The notes beneath the pieces are model-generated. The model was not told where the DNA came from. It saw only the letters and a list, made by a program, of their open reading frames with translations, and made no database searches. The translations under genes were made by a program, and so were the position numbers. Below are positions 20,455 through 28,690 of a stretch of DNA of 64,000 nucleotides, piece by piece. Source of the stretch: Dryocosmus kuriphilus (taxonomy: Eukaryota; Arthropoda; Insecta; Hymenoptera; Cynipidae); NCBI GenBank assembly GCA_038277395.1, contig CM076190.1, forward strand, positions 246,493,256 to 246,557,255, read 5' to 3'. The stretch's first letter is position 1, and each line of letters opens with the position of its first letter.

Positions 20455-21086
20455 TTAAGAGTACATAAATTCACAACCGGTAAGCGATACAATGTTTGAC
20501 GTATGAAGATCATCATCAGGATCTTTCACCTCATCATCTTTCACACAATCATCATCATCATCATCATCATCATCGATTTTACTTGGAGTGTAATGTCTAA
20601 TAGTAGGCTTATCACGAGGAGTCAAGAACCAGTTCCTTAGAGCAAGAGCATTTCGAACTGCACAATTTTCATACCAGCACTGAGTATGGTGATTACATCT
20701 CATGCAAACTGTAGGGTGCAATTTGTGGAGTGAAGGACAACCCAGATCTTCGAGATCATATACATCTTTCAGAAACTGCTCCATCCACCTCTTCTTTTCC
20801 AATCCTTTAACGTAGAATGCATTGGCACCACGCAGTCTTTCTCGAATTATGTGCCTCACTTCTTCGTAGGTATGTCACCAGCACTCCATTCAAGACCATG
20901 ATAATTGTGCGTCAGCCACAAATTTTCACTCTTGTAGCGGGCTGGCAACACATGCCGGTAGCACGGAGGCTCAAATAGATAAACCACAGGTTGAGAGTCC
21001 TCCTGAAGAGAAACTACAGCCAACTCCTTGAAGACAAACTGGTTAATGGGCTTCTTGAACCCTTGCACGTCCACTATGAACTCCAT
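20455..21086 (-). pseudogene. Unknown VDVQGF protein (element B), single frameshift
   Basis: About 210 residues in two frames joined near 20860. It begins MEFIVDVQGFKKPINQFVF, has a middle YHGLEWSAGDIP, then a helical segment (YVKGLEKKRWMEQFL), a Cys/His-rich stretch (GCPSL...CMRCNHHTQCWYENC) that may bind zinc, and an Asp-rich tail encoded by ATC repeats at 20549-20576. The early DVQGF and later acidic residues resemble an RNase H-fold nuclease in layout, but I cannot show a catalytic set. It follows the capsid gene and is conserved in element A. Confidence 0.6.
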
Positions 21087-21210
21087 TTCGATGAAAAATG
21101 AATTCTGCTTACTGAAATCAGCTCTTTTATAACTTTCTCCCCACCACGGCTGGCATTACCCCCACCACTGCTGGAATTACCCCCAACACTGCTGACATTC
21201 AACCCACCAC

Positions 21211-22451
21211 TTAAATCAACTTTTTTACGCTGCCACTGAGAGGTTGATAATGAATAAGACGATCGTGTATGATGAGGCAGTAGGCTGAAGTTTCAGCGGG
21301 GAAATTGTCTCCAGATTCAAATTCCAGACGAACGTGCACTGAGGTCTGTTTGAGAAACTCATTTTGTTTTGAGCAATCGATAACAGCCAGAGGAGCGTGT
21401 TCTCTGAAATCGTTTTTCTTCAACATTGGTTCAGACTCTTTGCTATAGTATGCTGCCTGAAAATTTGCATACATCTCATACAGAAGTGCAAACTGATTGT
21501 GATTAATGTTCAGGTTCAGATTGCCGTACGGATAGTACTGTGAATTGAGAAACACCTTGACATTGCTTAAATTGCAATGATCGAAACGATTAGCATATCT
21601 TGTTCGCCATCCTTTCGGCCTGTCTGAAAACCCTGTATAACGTAACGTGGTTTCTCCAATTGAGTTGACGTTTTCACAGTCCATATGTGCCTTGAGGTGG
21701 TGGGGAGCAGGGGGTACTCATACAATACCCATGAGCGAAAACTCATCTTGGTCAGAGGGTCCTTTTCAATAAAATTTAGCAACAGTATCTTCTGCTGATC
21801 CGAAGCCATTACATACGGTATCATCCACTCCACTTTCTGAATCGAGATCCCAAACTGTTCTTCGTTTCCAGGATCCTTACGTTGTTGAACGATGGCATTC
21901 AAGTCACTGCGTGATCTTGTCAGGATTAGTTCATGCTTTGGATTTACAACGATTTTTCGATAGTCTTCAGCGAATCCTAGGATCATACTGAGCGGTATAG
22001 TGACATGAAAGTATCCCTCCTCATTGGTAAGACGTCCTGTTCCTTCGGGGATGCCTAGCCATCCTGCATTCTCCATAAGATGACTTTGTCCAGAAGTGAG
22101 AGAGACGTAGCCTTTTATGGTGCTCGTGAGACCGACATTTTTGCAACGATCAATTTTAATACCATTGGGTTCATAGCGAACTTCATCAAAAAGAAAGGAG
22201 ATTGCATTGTTCACTAAGTTTGTCGCAGTAACATTTCTGGCTACATCATCATCATCCCTAGTCAGTCTTCCGTGCACGTGCAGTGAACTCTTACTGGGTA
22301 GTATACACAAATCTTGATGCTGGACAGTGATTCGAATTTCATCACTGTTGTTGAATGACGATGAGGCATAAGGTTGATGTGCATGAATCTCATAGTGGGA
22401 TATGGACTCGTCAAATGTCACTGGTGCTCGAATGTTTAATATTTCTTCCAT
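21211..22451 (-). pseudogene. Major capsid protein (element B), single frameshift
   Basis: About 413 codons from ATG 22449-22451 to 21211, broken by one indel near 21580-21600. The N-terminal 280 residues include FDESISHYEIHAHQPYASSS and LHVHGRLTRDDD; the C-terminal 130 include RFDHCNLSNVKVFLN and YPYGNLNLNINHNQFALLYE. By gene order (after penton-like protein, protease and PLA2) and its beta-rich character, it is the hexon-like double-jelly-roll capsid of Polintons/adintoviruses. The name rests on context more than on any short motif. Its element-A relative is collinear. Confidence 0.75.
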
Positions 22452-22493
22452 TTTCTTTTTCTCTGTTGCAACAGCTGGAGATAATAAATATTT

Positions 22494-22643
22494 TTAATTT
22501 CTTTCTTTGACTTTGAGGCCTAGTTCTTTCAGAAGGAGCACGTTCTGGGGTGTTAGCACTTTGCGTGCTGACTGAGAACTGACCTGTGTCTGGCATCTTG
22601 TCTCGCTTATATAGACTCCTTTGCGATTGTACACAATACCCAT
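22494..22643 (-). CDS. Small conserved basic protein (element B), 49 residues
   Basis: ATG 22641-22643 to TAA 22494-22496. It begins MGIVYNRKGVYISE and ends with LTPQNVLLLKELGLKVKE, shared with the element-A protein at 12966-13127. It fits exactly between the minor capsid gene (ending 22652) and the major capsid gene (starting 22451). It is open in both elements although the neighbours are broken. Role unknown; a minor virion or scaffold protein is the natural guess from position. Confidence 0.65.
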   Translation of the reverse strand: MGIVYNRKGVYISETRCQTQVSSQSARKVLTPQNVLLLKELGLKVKERN

Positions 22644-22651
22644 TATTATTA

Positions 22652-23341
22652 TTACGACGATGATTTGGCGTGTAGTCGTATTGTTATAATCTCTCCTCGA
22701 AAATTCACCAAGTGTCCGTCTTGATCAACAATGCGGAGCTGAATTTCATGTATTGTCTTCACGGCGATTGGCAGATAAATGACGTGTGACGGCACTTCCA
22801 CAATCTTATATCCTGGTGGAACAACAGGAAAGAATTCGTAAATCGTGTGCACTTTGCTCTCGTTGATGTAGGCTCCTGTTGTGACATTACACTCAAATCG
22901 TAGTGCGTTCACTTTGAGAATAGCCACAGGTAGATCAGAAGTATGAGTCTTATTGGCCTCAAGAACACGAGGTGCGAAACCCAACAAACGTCCAATCGAA
23001 TCCACTGGTTGAAAGTCCACTTCATGATCACACTTTATCTCACTGCGCAGTGTGTTATTATTTGGCTTGATGTTTATTGTAATGCCGTCACTCGCTAGAA
23101 TCTTCTGAACATATCTCTCAATGTCTTCAATCTCATAGCTGCCAGTGGGTATGACAAATTTCCTTTGACTGACCTCGATTGTATTCTTTCCAGCGTCAAC
23201 GTTAGGAATCGCATTGAATGTGAGCAATTCGACGAAACCAAGAGCGTAGTTCTTCTATGGAGAGAGTTCTATCGCTGGGAAATACTCTGCCTCGAGCACA
23301 GAAGAGTTTCCCGTTATGGTGAGAGTAAATGTTTCGTTCAT
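22652..23341 (-). pseudogene. Minor capsid (penton-like) protein (element B), one nonsense codon
   Basis: ATG at 23339-23341, 229 codons, with an in-frame TAG at 23255-23257 (codon 29). The element-A protein has Tyr at this position, so a single substitution explains the break. Downstream the frame is fully open (FVIPTGSYEIEDIERYVQ, VTTGAYINESKVHTIYEFF, VPPGYKIVEVPSHVIYLP). Size and order suit a single-jelly-roll penton. Confidence 0.7.
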
Positions 23342-23378
23342 GATGGTGTACTTCTCTCTACTGTCACTAATCAGTACA

Positions 23379-23780
23379 TCACACTCTCTTATATAGACAG
23401 TATTTGTCACTTACATACAGCTGTTTACACAAAAATTTTAAACACAAGTGTCCACACTCAACACTGTCATAGTCCTGATATCTATCATGATTGTACTCTA
23501 TTACGCTACCAGCACCGAGGTAATCGACAAGATCCGATGGTGGACGAAGATTACCGAAACTATCAAAGTATAGAACATTATTACCGATCTTTCTATATGT
23601 TACCCAGTGGGTACCAGGGCCGTGACTCTCGTCAAAATTTACAATAGCTGACTCAGTTTGACGGGGACCACGCACTGGTAGCTCATTACGCATAAACACT
23701 CCACGAAAATGTGGAATTTTTATAGCTTTAGCATATCTCAACAGATCAGCATCAGTGAGTGCACGATGTGGTAGCTTCAC
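23379..23780 (-). CDS. PRO: Adenain-like cysteine protease (element B)
   Basis: About 133 residues. The catalytic layout of adenovirus-type/Ulp1-like proteases is visible: His in GPGTHWVTYR (about residue 58), acidic residue in LYFDSFGNL (about 73), and Cys in VECGHLCLKFL (about 109-113). It would cleave capsid precursors during maturation. Length is short relative to adenain (about 200) but usual for Polintons. No ATG is present where element A has one: the corresponding codons read GCC and GTG, so the start is GTG, non-AUG, or lost. The start region overlaps the end of the PLA2 gene. Confidence 0.75.
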   Translation of the reverse strand: MKLPHRALTDADLLRYAKAIKIPHFRGVFMRNELPVRGPRQTESAIVNFDESHGPGTHWVTYRKIGNNVLYFDSFGNLRPPSDLVDYLGAGSVIEYNHDRYQDYDSVECGHLCLKFLCKQLYVSDKYCLYKRV

Positions 23781-24561
23781 TACAAGTTTTTTGACGCTGG
23801 CCTCAGATGAAGTCCCAGTCCTTTCCTGTAGGGTTTCAGGTGTAAACCCTTTCCTAGAACAATAGCCTCCATTAACTTGTTATGACGTTGAGCCTCTGCG
23901 AGTTGTTGCTTAGCTGCCTTAGCATCGTTTACAGCCTTGGCTACACCAGCTGCTCCACCAGTAAGAGCTCCAAGTGCACTGAGTCCAGCAAATATGGGAA
24001 CAGTGGTAAAACACCACCGACTTTCGACGGTATTGGTAGGACACGCGGATTTGTCGCTTGCGCACCTTTGAAAGCTTCCTGTGCACCTCTGATTGCAGAC
24101 TTGATGACCACTTTTGCATCACTACTTCTTCTCATTGCTTTCTTAGCTGCATTCACAATCTTTCTAAATCCTAGTACTTCCTTCTTCTTCTTCTTTCTCT
24201 GCTTCGAACACCTCTTCAAACCCATACCGAGTTTTGCTTTAGCATTCATTACGTTCGTTATTGTCAGTGCTGCCGCCTTCTCGCCAAATCTAGCTTCTCT
24301 GGCAAATACTCGCTGCCACGCTTTACACGCAAGTACACTATCTGCAGAGTTTCTCGCTTCAACGTTCTCACGATTACGTGAATATGCAATATCGTGTTCT
24401 TTACATGCTGCGTCTAGAGGATTGATACCGGGATCGCCTCTAGCAAGTCGTTTGATTAGCTTAGTACCTGGACCGCAGTATTGATAGCCAGGTAAATGCA
24501 ACTCAAACGGTAAATTGTTGATGAGTCGATTGACTAACCCTTTACCTCGATGCACAATCAT
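23780..24561 (-). pseudogene. Phospholipase A2-domain virion protein (element B), single frameshift
   Basis: ATG at 24559-24561. Residues about 20-60 hold the PLA2 core: Ca-loop YCGPGTKL, DPGINPLDAACKEHD with the His-Asp pair, then Tyr two residues later. A Lys-rich patch (RKKKKKE) follows, then a frameshift at about 23995-24000, a Gly/Ala-rich hydrophobic segment (GALTGGAAGVAKAV), and a C-terminal tail with a repeat GKGLHLKPYRKGLGLHLR, ending at TAG 23780-23782. The first half matches parvovirus VP1-unique-region PLA2, which breaches the endosome during entry. The hydrophobic segment and repeat tail resemble a virion core or membrane-active peptide (inference). Confidence 0.8.
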
Positions 24562-24636
24562 TGGAGGTTAGCACGCAACTGACCTGAAAGCTATAAAAGC
24601 ACTGTATTTATATATTTTACGACAGTCGAAGACAAG
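24562..24636. promoter_or_regulatory. Divergent core promoter, PLA2 and ATPase blocks (element B)
   Basis: Plus strand: TATAAAAGC with T at 24592 and initiator CAGTC with A at 24624, 32 bases apart, leaving a 12-13 base leader before ATG 24637. Minus strand: TATAAATA (reverse of 24605-24612) and TCAGTT with A at 24580, also 32 apart, leaving about 19 bases before ATG 24561. No heat-shock element is seen here, unlike the left-end and polymerase promoters, which may mean separate timing of structural genes. Confidence 0.65.
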
Positions 24637-25246
24637 ATGCGGTTCAAGAAACAACCTATTAAGCTTGCGGTCGATAACTTTGATTCCCTCGTCCAATCAG
24701 AGAAGAGGGTAAAACGTCATGGCAGTTTACTGCCAGACAGCATTCGTGCAGTCTTTTGTGGACCTTCAAATTGTGGCAAGACAAATACATTACTCGCTCG
24801 AATCTTACACCCAAACGGATTGAAATTTGCCAATGTCTACGTCTACTCGAAATCCCTGAAACAGCCAAGTATCGATTCCCGGAACGGGTGTTAAATAATG
24901 TAGATGGTGTTGAGTATTTTCCCTTCAGTGTGTATGAAGAAGTAATATCACCAAGTGAAGCTCAACCAAACTCTATAATTGTATTTGATGATGTAGCCTG
25001 TGAGAAACAGGACAACATTAGAGCCTTCTTTTGCATGGGTAGACATGCTCATGTTGACAGTTTTTACTTATGTCAAACTTATGCTCGAATTCCTAAACAT
25101 TTGGTGCGAGACAATGTCAATCTATTGATACTTTTCAAGCAGGATGAGACGAATTTGAGACATGTGTATGACGATCATGTGACAAGGACAGTGAACTCAA
25201 GGATGGCAGATACCGAAAAGGATTTGACTGTTTTATCTCTCTATAA
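24637..25246 (+). pseudogene. ATP: FtsK/HerA-type packaging ATPase (element B), frameshifted
   Basis: Opens with MRFKKQPIKLAVDNFD. Walker A is intact (FCGPSNCGKTNTLL, residues about 40-53). A frameshift near 24870-24885 moves the rest to another frame, which has Walker B IIVFDDVACE and the conserved FYLCQTYARIPKHLVRDN. A short deletion near 25180 removes the segment between DDHV and the C-terminal DGRYRKGFDCF region and shifts frame again; the natural stop is TAA 25244-25246. Polinton ATPases of this type drive DNA into preformed capsids. The intact P-loop contrasts with element A. Confidence 0.8.
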
Positions 25247-25303
25247 ATACGAGTTATGCTGTGGAAATTATTTCATTATAGATTGAACCGCGAACACATC
25301 AAC

Positions 25304-26194
25304 ATGTCAAAGTTTCACAAAGAGAAGGAGGTGCTCCGTCAAATCGCAAAAGCCAGTGAGGCAATTCGACGTAAACATCGAATGCTGAAAATAGGTAAAG
25401 AAGCCACTGAAAAGATAATGAGTGAAACGTTTAAGCCAATCGTCATGCCACTGCAAAAACTGGTTGACATATCTAGTCCTTCAATCAAGAAGAAAGATGA
25501 ACCTGCAAAGGAAAAAGATGATGAGGAGAATAATGCTTCCTGCGTCACAGCTGACGCTGAAGAAGGAGAGCTTGATAAAACTATGGTTGAAGATGAAACT
25601 GTATCTTCTGTCAATTATGAGTATTTAACAAACAAGTTTCTCACGATGTTAAATCAAAAGAGAAAGCAGTACTTGGATATGATTTATGGTGTTCGTGAGC
25701 TCAGTAATGGAGCTATTATGATTGGCGATAAACCCATTAGTTTTGAGGGTCAATATATCCACGTTGGAGATAAACAGTACTTGAAAACCGTTGGCTTGTT
25801 GGAACTGCTGTTTAGACAGACTCCTGAAGAATCACATATCAGTGCTGATGATCTGAGCAATTATAAAGAAATTCTAATTGCTACAAATGCACACAAGAAG
25901 CGGTACAGTGCAACTGAATCTGTTCGAAAAGGCAATAGTATCAAGTACAAGAACTTTATTGCGAAACAGTTCAATGTATCACGCAGACGGTCCTCAACGA
26001 GTGGAGGTTCACTACCACAGTATATGATAGCAAGGAAAAATGTTAATACTCACTATGTCTACTGAGATGACCCTAACGAACTAGTGGATCGTCTTCGTCT
26101 ACTCTTAGCGTCTCAGGCAGCAGGCAATCAAAGTCATAACAATGAAATCGTGTCCATCATTGAGGAACTACGGGAAGCCGGAATCATATATTAG
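25304..26194 (+). pseudogene. Conserved element protein of unknown function (element B), one nonsense codon
   Basis: ATG 25304 to TAG 26192-26194, about 296 codons with an in-frame TGA at 26063-26065 (element A has Trp, TGG). N-terminus is basic and helical (EAIRRKHRMLKIGKEATEK), followed by TFKPIVMPLQKL, an acidic Lys/Glu/Asp linker, then FLTMLNQKRKQYLDMIYGVR and a C-terminal helix DPNELVDRLRLLLASQAAG. It lies between ATPase and fibre-like genes in both elements. A virion core or portal-associated role is possible but unsupported by motif. Confidence 0.65.
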
Positions 26195-26226
26195 GAGCGT
26201 ACACATAAAAAATCATCAGTGTCACG

Positions 26227-26655
26227 ATGAGTATTGATGTGTTTGGACGTCACCTGGATCGAATCGCTGCAGCAGCAAGCCGTGGACCTCCTGGTGTGGG
26301 ATTCAAAATCACCTCCGACGGTCATTATGACGTAGATGGCAAGAGATTGTGCAACGTTAGTGAGTCCAAAGAACAAAACGACGCTGTCAATTTGGGAATT
26401 GTACAGCGCATTATTCAAAGCGAGATACGTACAGTGTTTAAAGTCACATCGTCTATGCGAACAGATATTGACAATAATAATTTGATGACACGTATCCTCG
26501 AGGAATCAATCAACGAGAAACTAAAGAACTTGCAGACTGATAGTCAACAAGACTTGTCAATTCGTAACGCTGAACTCATTGATCAGTTGGACGCTCGATT
26601 AAACGCCCTCGAGAATGGACAAGGAGAAACTGGCAGTAGTCACGGAACTGCATAA
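26227..26655 (+). CDS. Fibre-like coiled-coil protein (element B), open
   Basis: 142 residues, MSIDVFGRHLDRIAA. Residues about 20-60 carry PGVGFKITSDGHYDVDGKRL and NVSESKEQNDAVNL. The pattern of a DG-Y-D turn, a Lys-Arg-Leu-x-Asn-Val strand and then a D-A-V helix start is typical of tail-fibre and spike head-to-shaft junctions. From about residue 60 to the end is an amphipathic helix (IIQSEIRTVFK ... LIDQLDARLNALE) suited to a trimeric coiled coil. I infer a receptor-binding or fibre-like protein; this is a resemblance of pattern, not a proven family. It overlaps the integrase start by 41 bases. Confidence 0.6.
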   Translation: MSIDVFGRHLDRIAAAASRGPPGVGFKITSDGHYDVDGKRLCNVSESKEQNDAVNLGIVQRIIQSEIRTVFKVTSSMRTDIDNNNLMTRILEESINEKLKNLQTDSQQDLSIRNAELIDQLDARLNALENGQGETGSSHGTA

Positions 26656-27544
26656 ACCGGCTAGAAAGAATTATCCACGTCGTCGCGTGCAAATGCGCGG
26701 TATAGATGAGACTTGGCAGGCAGATTTGGTTGAAATGTTACCCTGTGCCCACGAGAATAATGGTCACAAGTATTTACTTACCGTAATAGATATTTTCTCC
26801 AAGTACTCCTGGGATGTCCCTGTTAAAAGCAAGAGTGGATCAGATGTCACTTCAGCAATGGAATCTGTACTGGTGCAGGGTCGTACACCAAAAAACTTAC
26901 ACACTGACAAAGGCAAAGAATTTTATAATTCGCAGTTTAAAAATCTTGCGCAGCAATACAGGATTAATCTCTACTCAACACACAGTAATCTAAAGGCTTC
27001 AATCTGTGAACGATTTAATCGCACGCTCAAGAACAAGATGTGGCCACAATTTAGCTCGAGAGGTAACTACAAGTGGATAGACATTTTATTCACTCTCTTT
27101 TCCAAGTACAACGATACAAAACATCGATCAATCGGTATGAAGCCCAGAGATGTCACTGCTGAGGTTGAGAAGGAACTCTTGCAACGCTTCAAAAAAAAAC
27201 TGCGAAGTATACCCAAAAGGAAGAGAGTAAAGTTCAAAGTTGGTGATAGGGTTCGAGTCAGCAAGCACAAGCATGTCTTTGAAAAAGGATATACTCCCAA
27301 CTGGACAACAGAGATATTCACTGTAACACAAGTCATACCTACCAATCCAGTGACGTATAAGCTCAAGGACTATCAAGAGCAAAGTGTCGCTGGCGGATTC
27401 TATGAAGAGGAACTTCTCAAAGTTAAGCATCCAGACGTATACCTTGTGGAAAAAATAATCAAGAGACGTGGCAGTAAAGTCTATGTAAAGTGGTTAGGCT
27501 TTGATAGTTCACACAACAGCTGGATAGACAAATCAGATACGTAA
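26615..27544 (+). CDS. INT: Retrovirus-like integrase with chromodomain (element B), intact
   Basis: 309 residues. The RNase H-fold catalytic core shows the DDE triad: Asp in ETWQADLVEM (about residue 36), Asp in LHTDKGKEFYN (about 96) and Glu in KASICERFNRTLK (about 132). It is followed by a small beta-barrel segment (FKVGDRVRVSKHKHVFEKGY) and a C-terminal chromodomain (YLVEKIIKRRGSKVYVKWLGF ending HNSWIDKSDT). It joins linear element DNA into host chromatin; chromodomains in such integrases steer insertion to marked chromatin. No N-terminal HHCC zinc domain is visible, the protein starting close to the core. It overlaps the fibre-like gene. Confidence 0.85.
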   Translation: MDKEKLAVVTELHKPARKNYPRRRVQMRGIDETWQADLVEMLPCAHENNGHKYLLTVIDIFSKYSWDVPVKSKSGSDVTSAMESVLVQGRTPKNLHTDKGKEFYNSQFKNLAQQYRINLYSTHSNLKASICERFNRTLKNKMWPQFSSRGNYKWIDILFTLFSKYNDTKHRSIGMKPRDVTAEVEKELLQRFKKKLRSIPKRKRVKFKVGDRVRVSKHKHVFEKGYTPNWTTEIFTVTQVIPTNPVTYKLKDYQEQSVAGGFYEEELLKVKHPDVYLVEKIIKRRGSKVYVKWLGFDSSHNSWIDKSDT

Positions 27545-27700
27545 TCAATGTTGAATTAACTCTGTACAATTTTGAATCAACGTTGATTTAACGTTGAAGC
27601 AACGTTGAGCCAACGTTGTTAGACTAAACTATAAATGTATATATGCTTACACTAAGTAGATGTAAGGTTCCTTAATAAATAAAAAAAGCAATTTATATGC
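27545..27700 (+). terminator. 3' end of integrase transcript with CAACGTTG repeats
   Basis: After the stop come four CAACGTTG-type motifs (27581-27622, e.g. CAACGTTGATTTAACGTTG), then AATAAA at 27674-27679 as a polyadenylation signal. The motif CAACGTTG is self-complementary, so the repeats can fold. Confidence 0.5.
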
Positions 27701-27750
27701 ATTCACATCTTGTCCTGATTCAAATATATAACTCCTATATACCCTATTTA

Positions 27751-28002
27751 CAAAGTTGAACTAGAGTCAGATTTGCAAGAATCCTTTCACCTCAACGCAG
27801 GTGACACCGCTGTGCATTTACAAAAGTTTAACTAGAAGCAGATTTGCAAGAATCCATTCACCTCAACGCAGGTGATACCGCTGTGCATTTGCAAAAGTTG
27901 AACTAGAGTCAGATTTGCAAGAATCCATTCACCACAACGCAGGTGATACCGCTGTGCATTTACAAAAGTTGAACTAGAGTCAGATTTGCAAGAATCCATT
28001 CC
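27751..28002. repeat. 70-base tandem repeat, about 3.6 copies
   Basis: Units start at about 27751, 27821, 27891 and 27962, each with AGATTTGCAAGAATCC and CAACGCAGGTGA followed by ACCGCTGTGCATTT. Copies differ by a few bases. Between integrase and polymerase 3' ends. No coding function seen. Confidence 0.75.
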
Positions 28003-28164
28003 CAGGTATGTCTGTGACTTTCTTTCTCTCGCTATCTCTCTCTTTGGGGAGTGCTTTTGCCCCCGTGGCACCTGGGATAAGCAATATCGCTTGAAATTTA
28101 TAACAATAAAAAAGAATTGAGGACAAATGTCTCTGATAATGTAGCCTGTAAGGGAGCATTGTTC

Positions 28165-28200
<36 letters not shown>

Positions 28201-28476
28201 GAGCAATGGTTCTTCGGGCGTCTGTTTGAGACATTTGTGACTTTCCTCAATTCAGAAAAACACCTCATACTTCAGGCATCACTTTACGCCTGAGCAAAAG
28301 CTGCGATGCTTCATCGTCCAGAGCAGGATTATTTTAATTATTTGACGAATGCGGAAGCAGAATAATTTTTGAAACCGCATCTGACACAAACGAATCTACT
28401 AAGCACTTGCCGCGTTCGCGACCGTGTTTGGTAGCGAAGGACCGGGTCATGAGTACCTGTGGGAGGAGGTGGGCCC

Positions 28477-28509
<33 letters not shown>

Positions 28510-28690
28510 TATTTACAAGAAAGTAACTATTTACAAAGGCGATGTCCAAGTGCAGTTATGATGATATGTCTGCAGTAACTAATTTTTATGATACCGCTGT
28601 ACAGTAAGAATAATAATAACATCTTTACAAGAAAGTAACTATTTACAAAGGTGTTGTCAAAGTGCAGTTACGATGATATGACTGCAGTAA
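28003..28690. other. Non-coding spacer between integrase and polymerase
   Basis: Contains a 31-base A run (28169-28199), a TAA trinucleotide run (28479-28506), and a direct duplication of about 80 bases (28509-28588 and 28622-28700, both with ACAAGAAAGTAACTATTTAC). The second copy overlaps the polymerase stop. The convergent gene ends suggest that no promoter lies here. Confidence 0.55.

Noticed and set aside
27751..28002. CRISPR-like array
   Set aside because: The 70-base units are contiguous with no unique spacers, and the context is eukaryotic.
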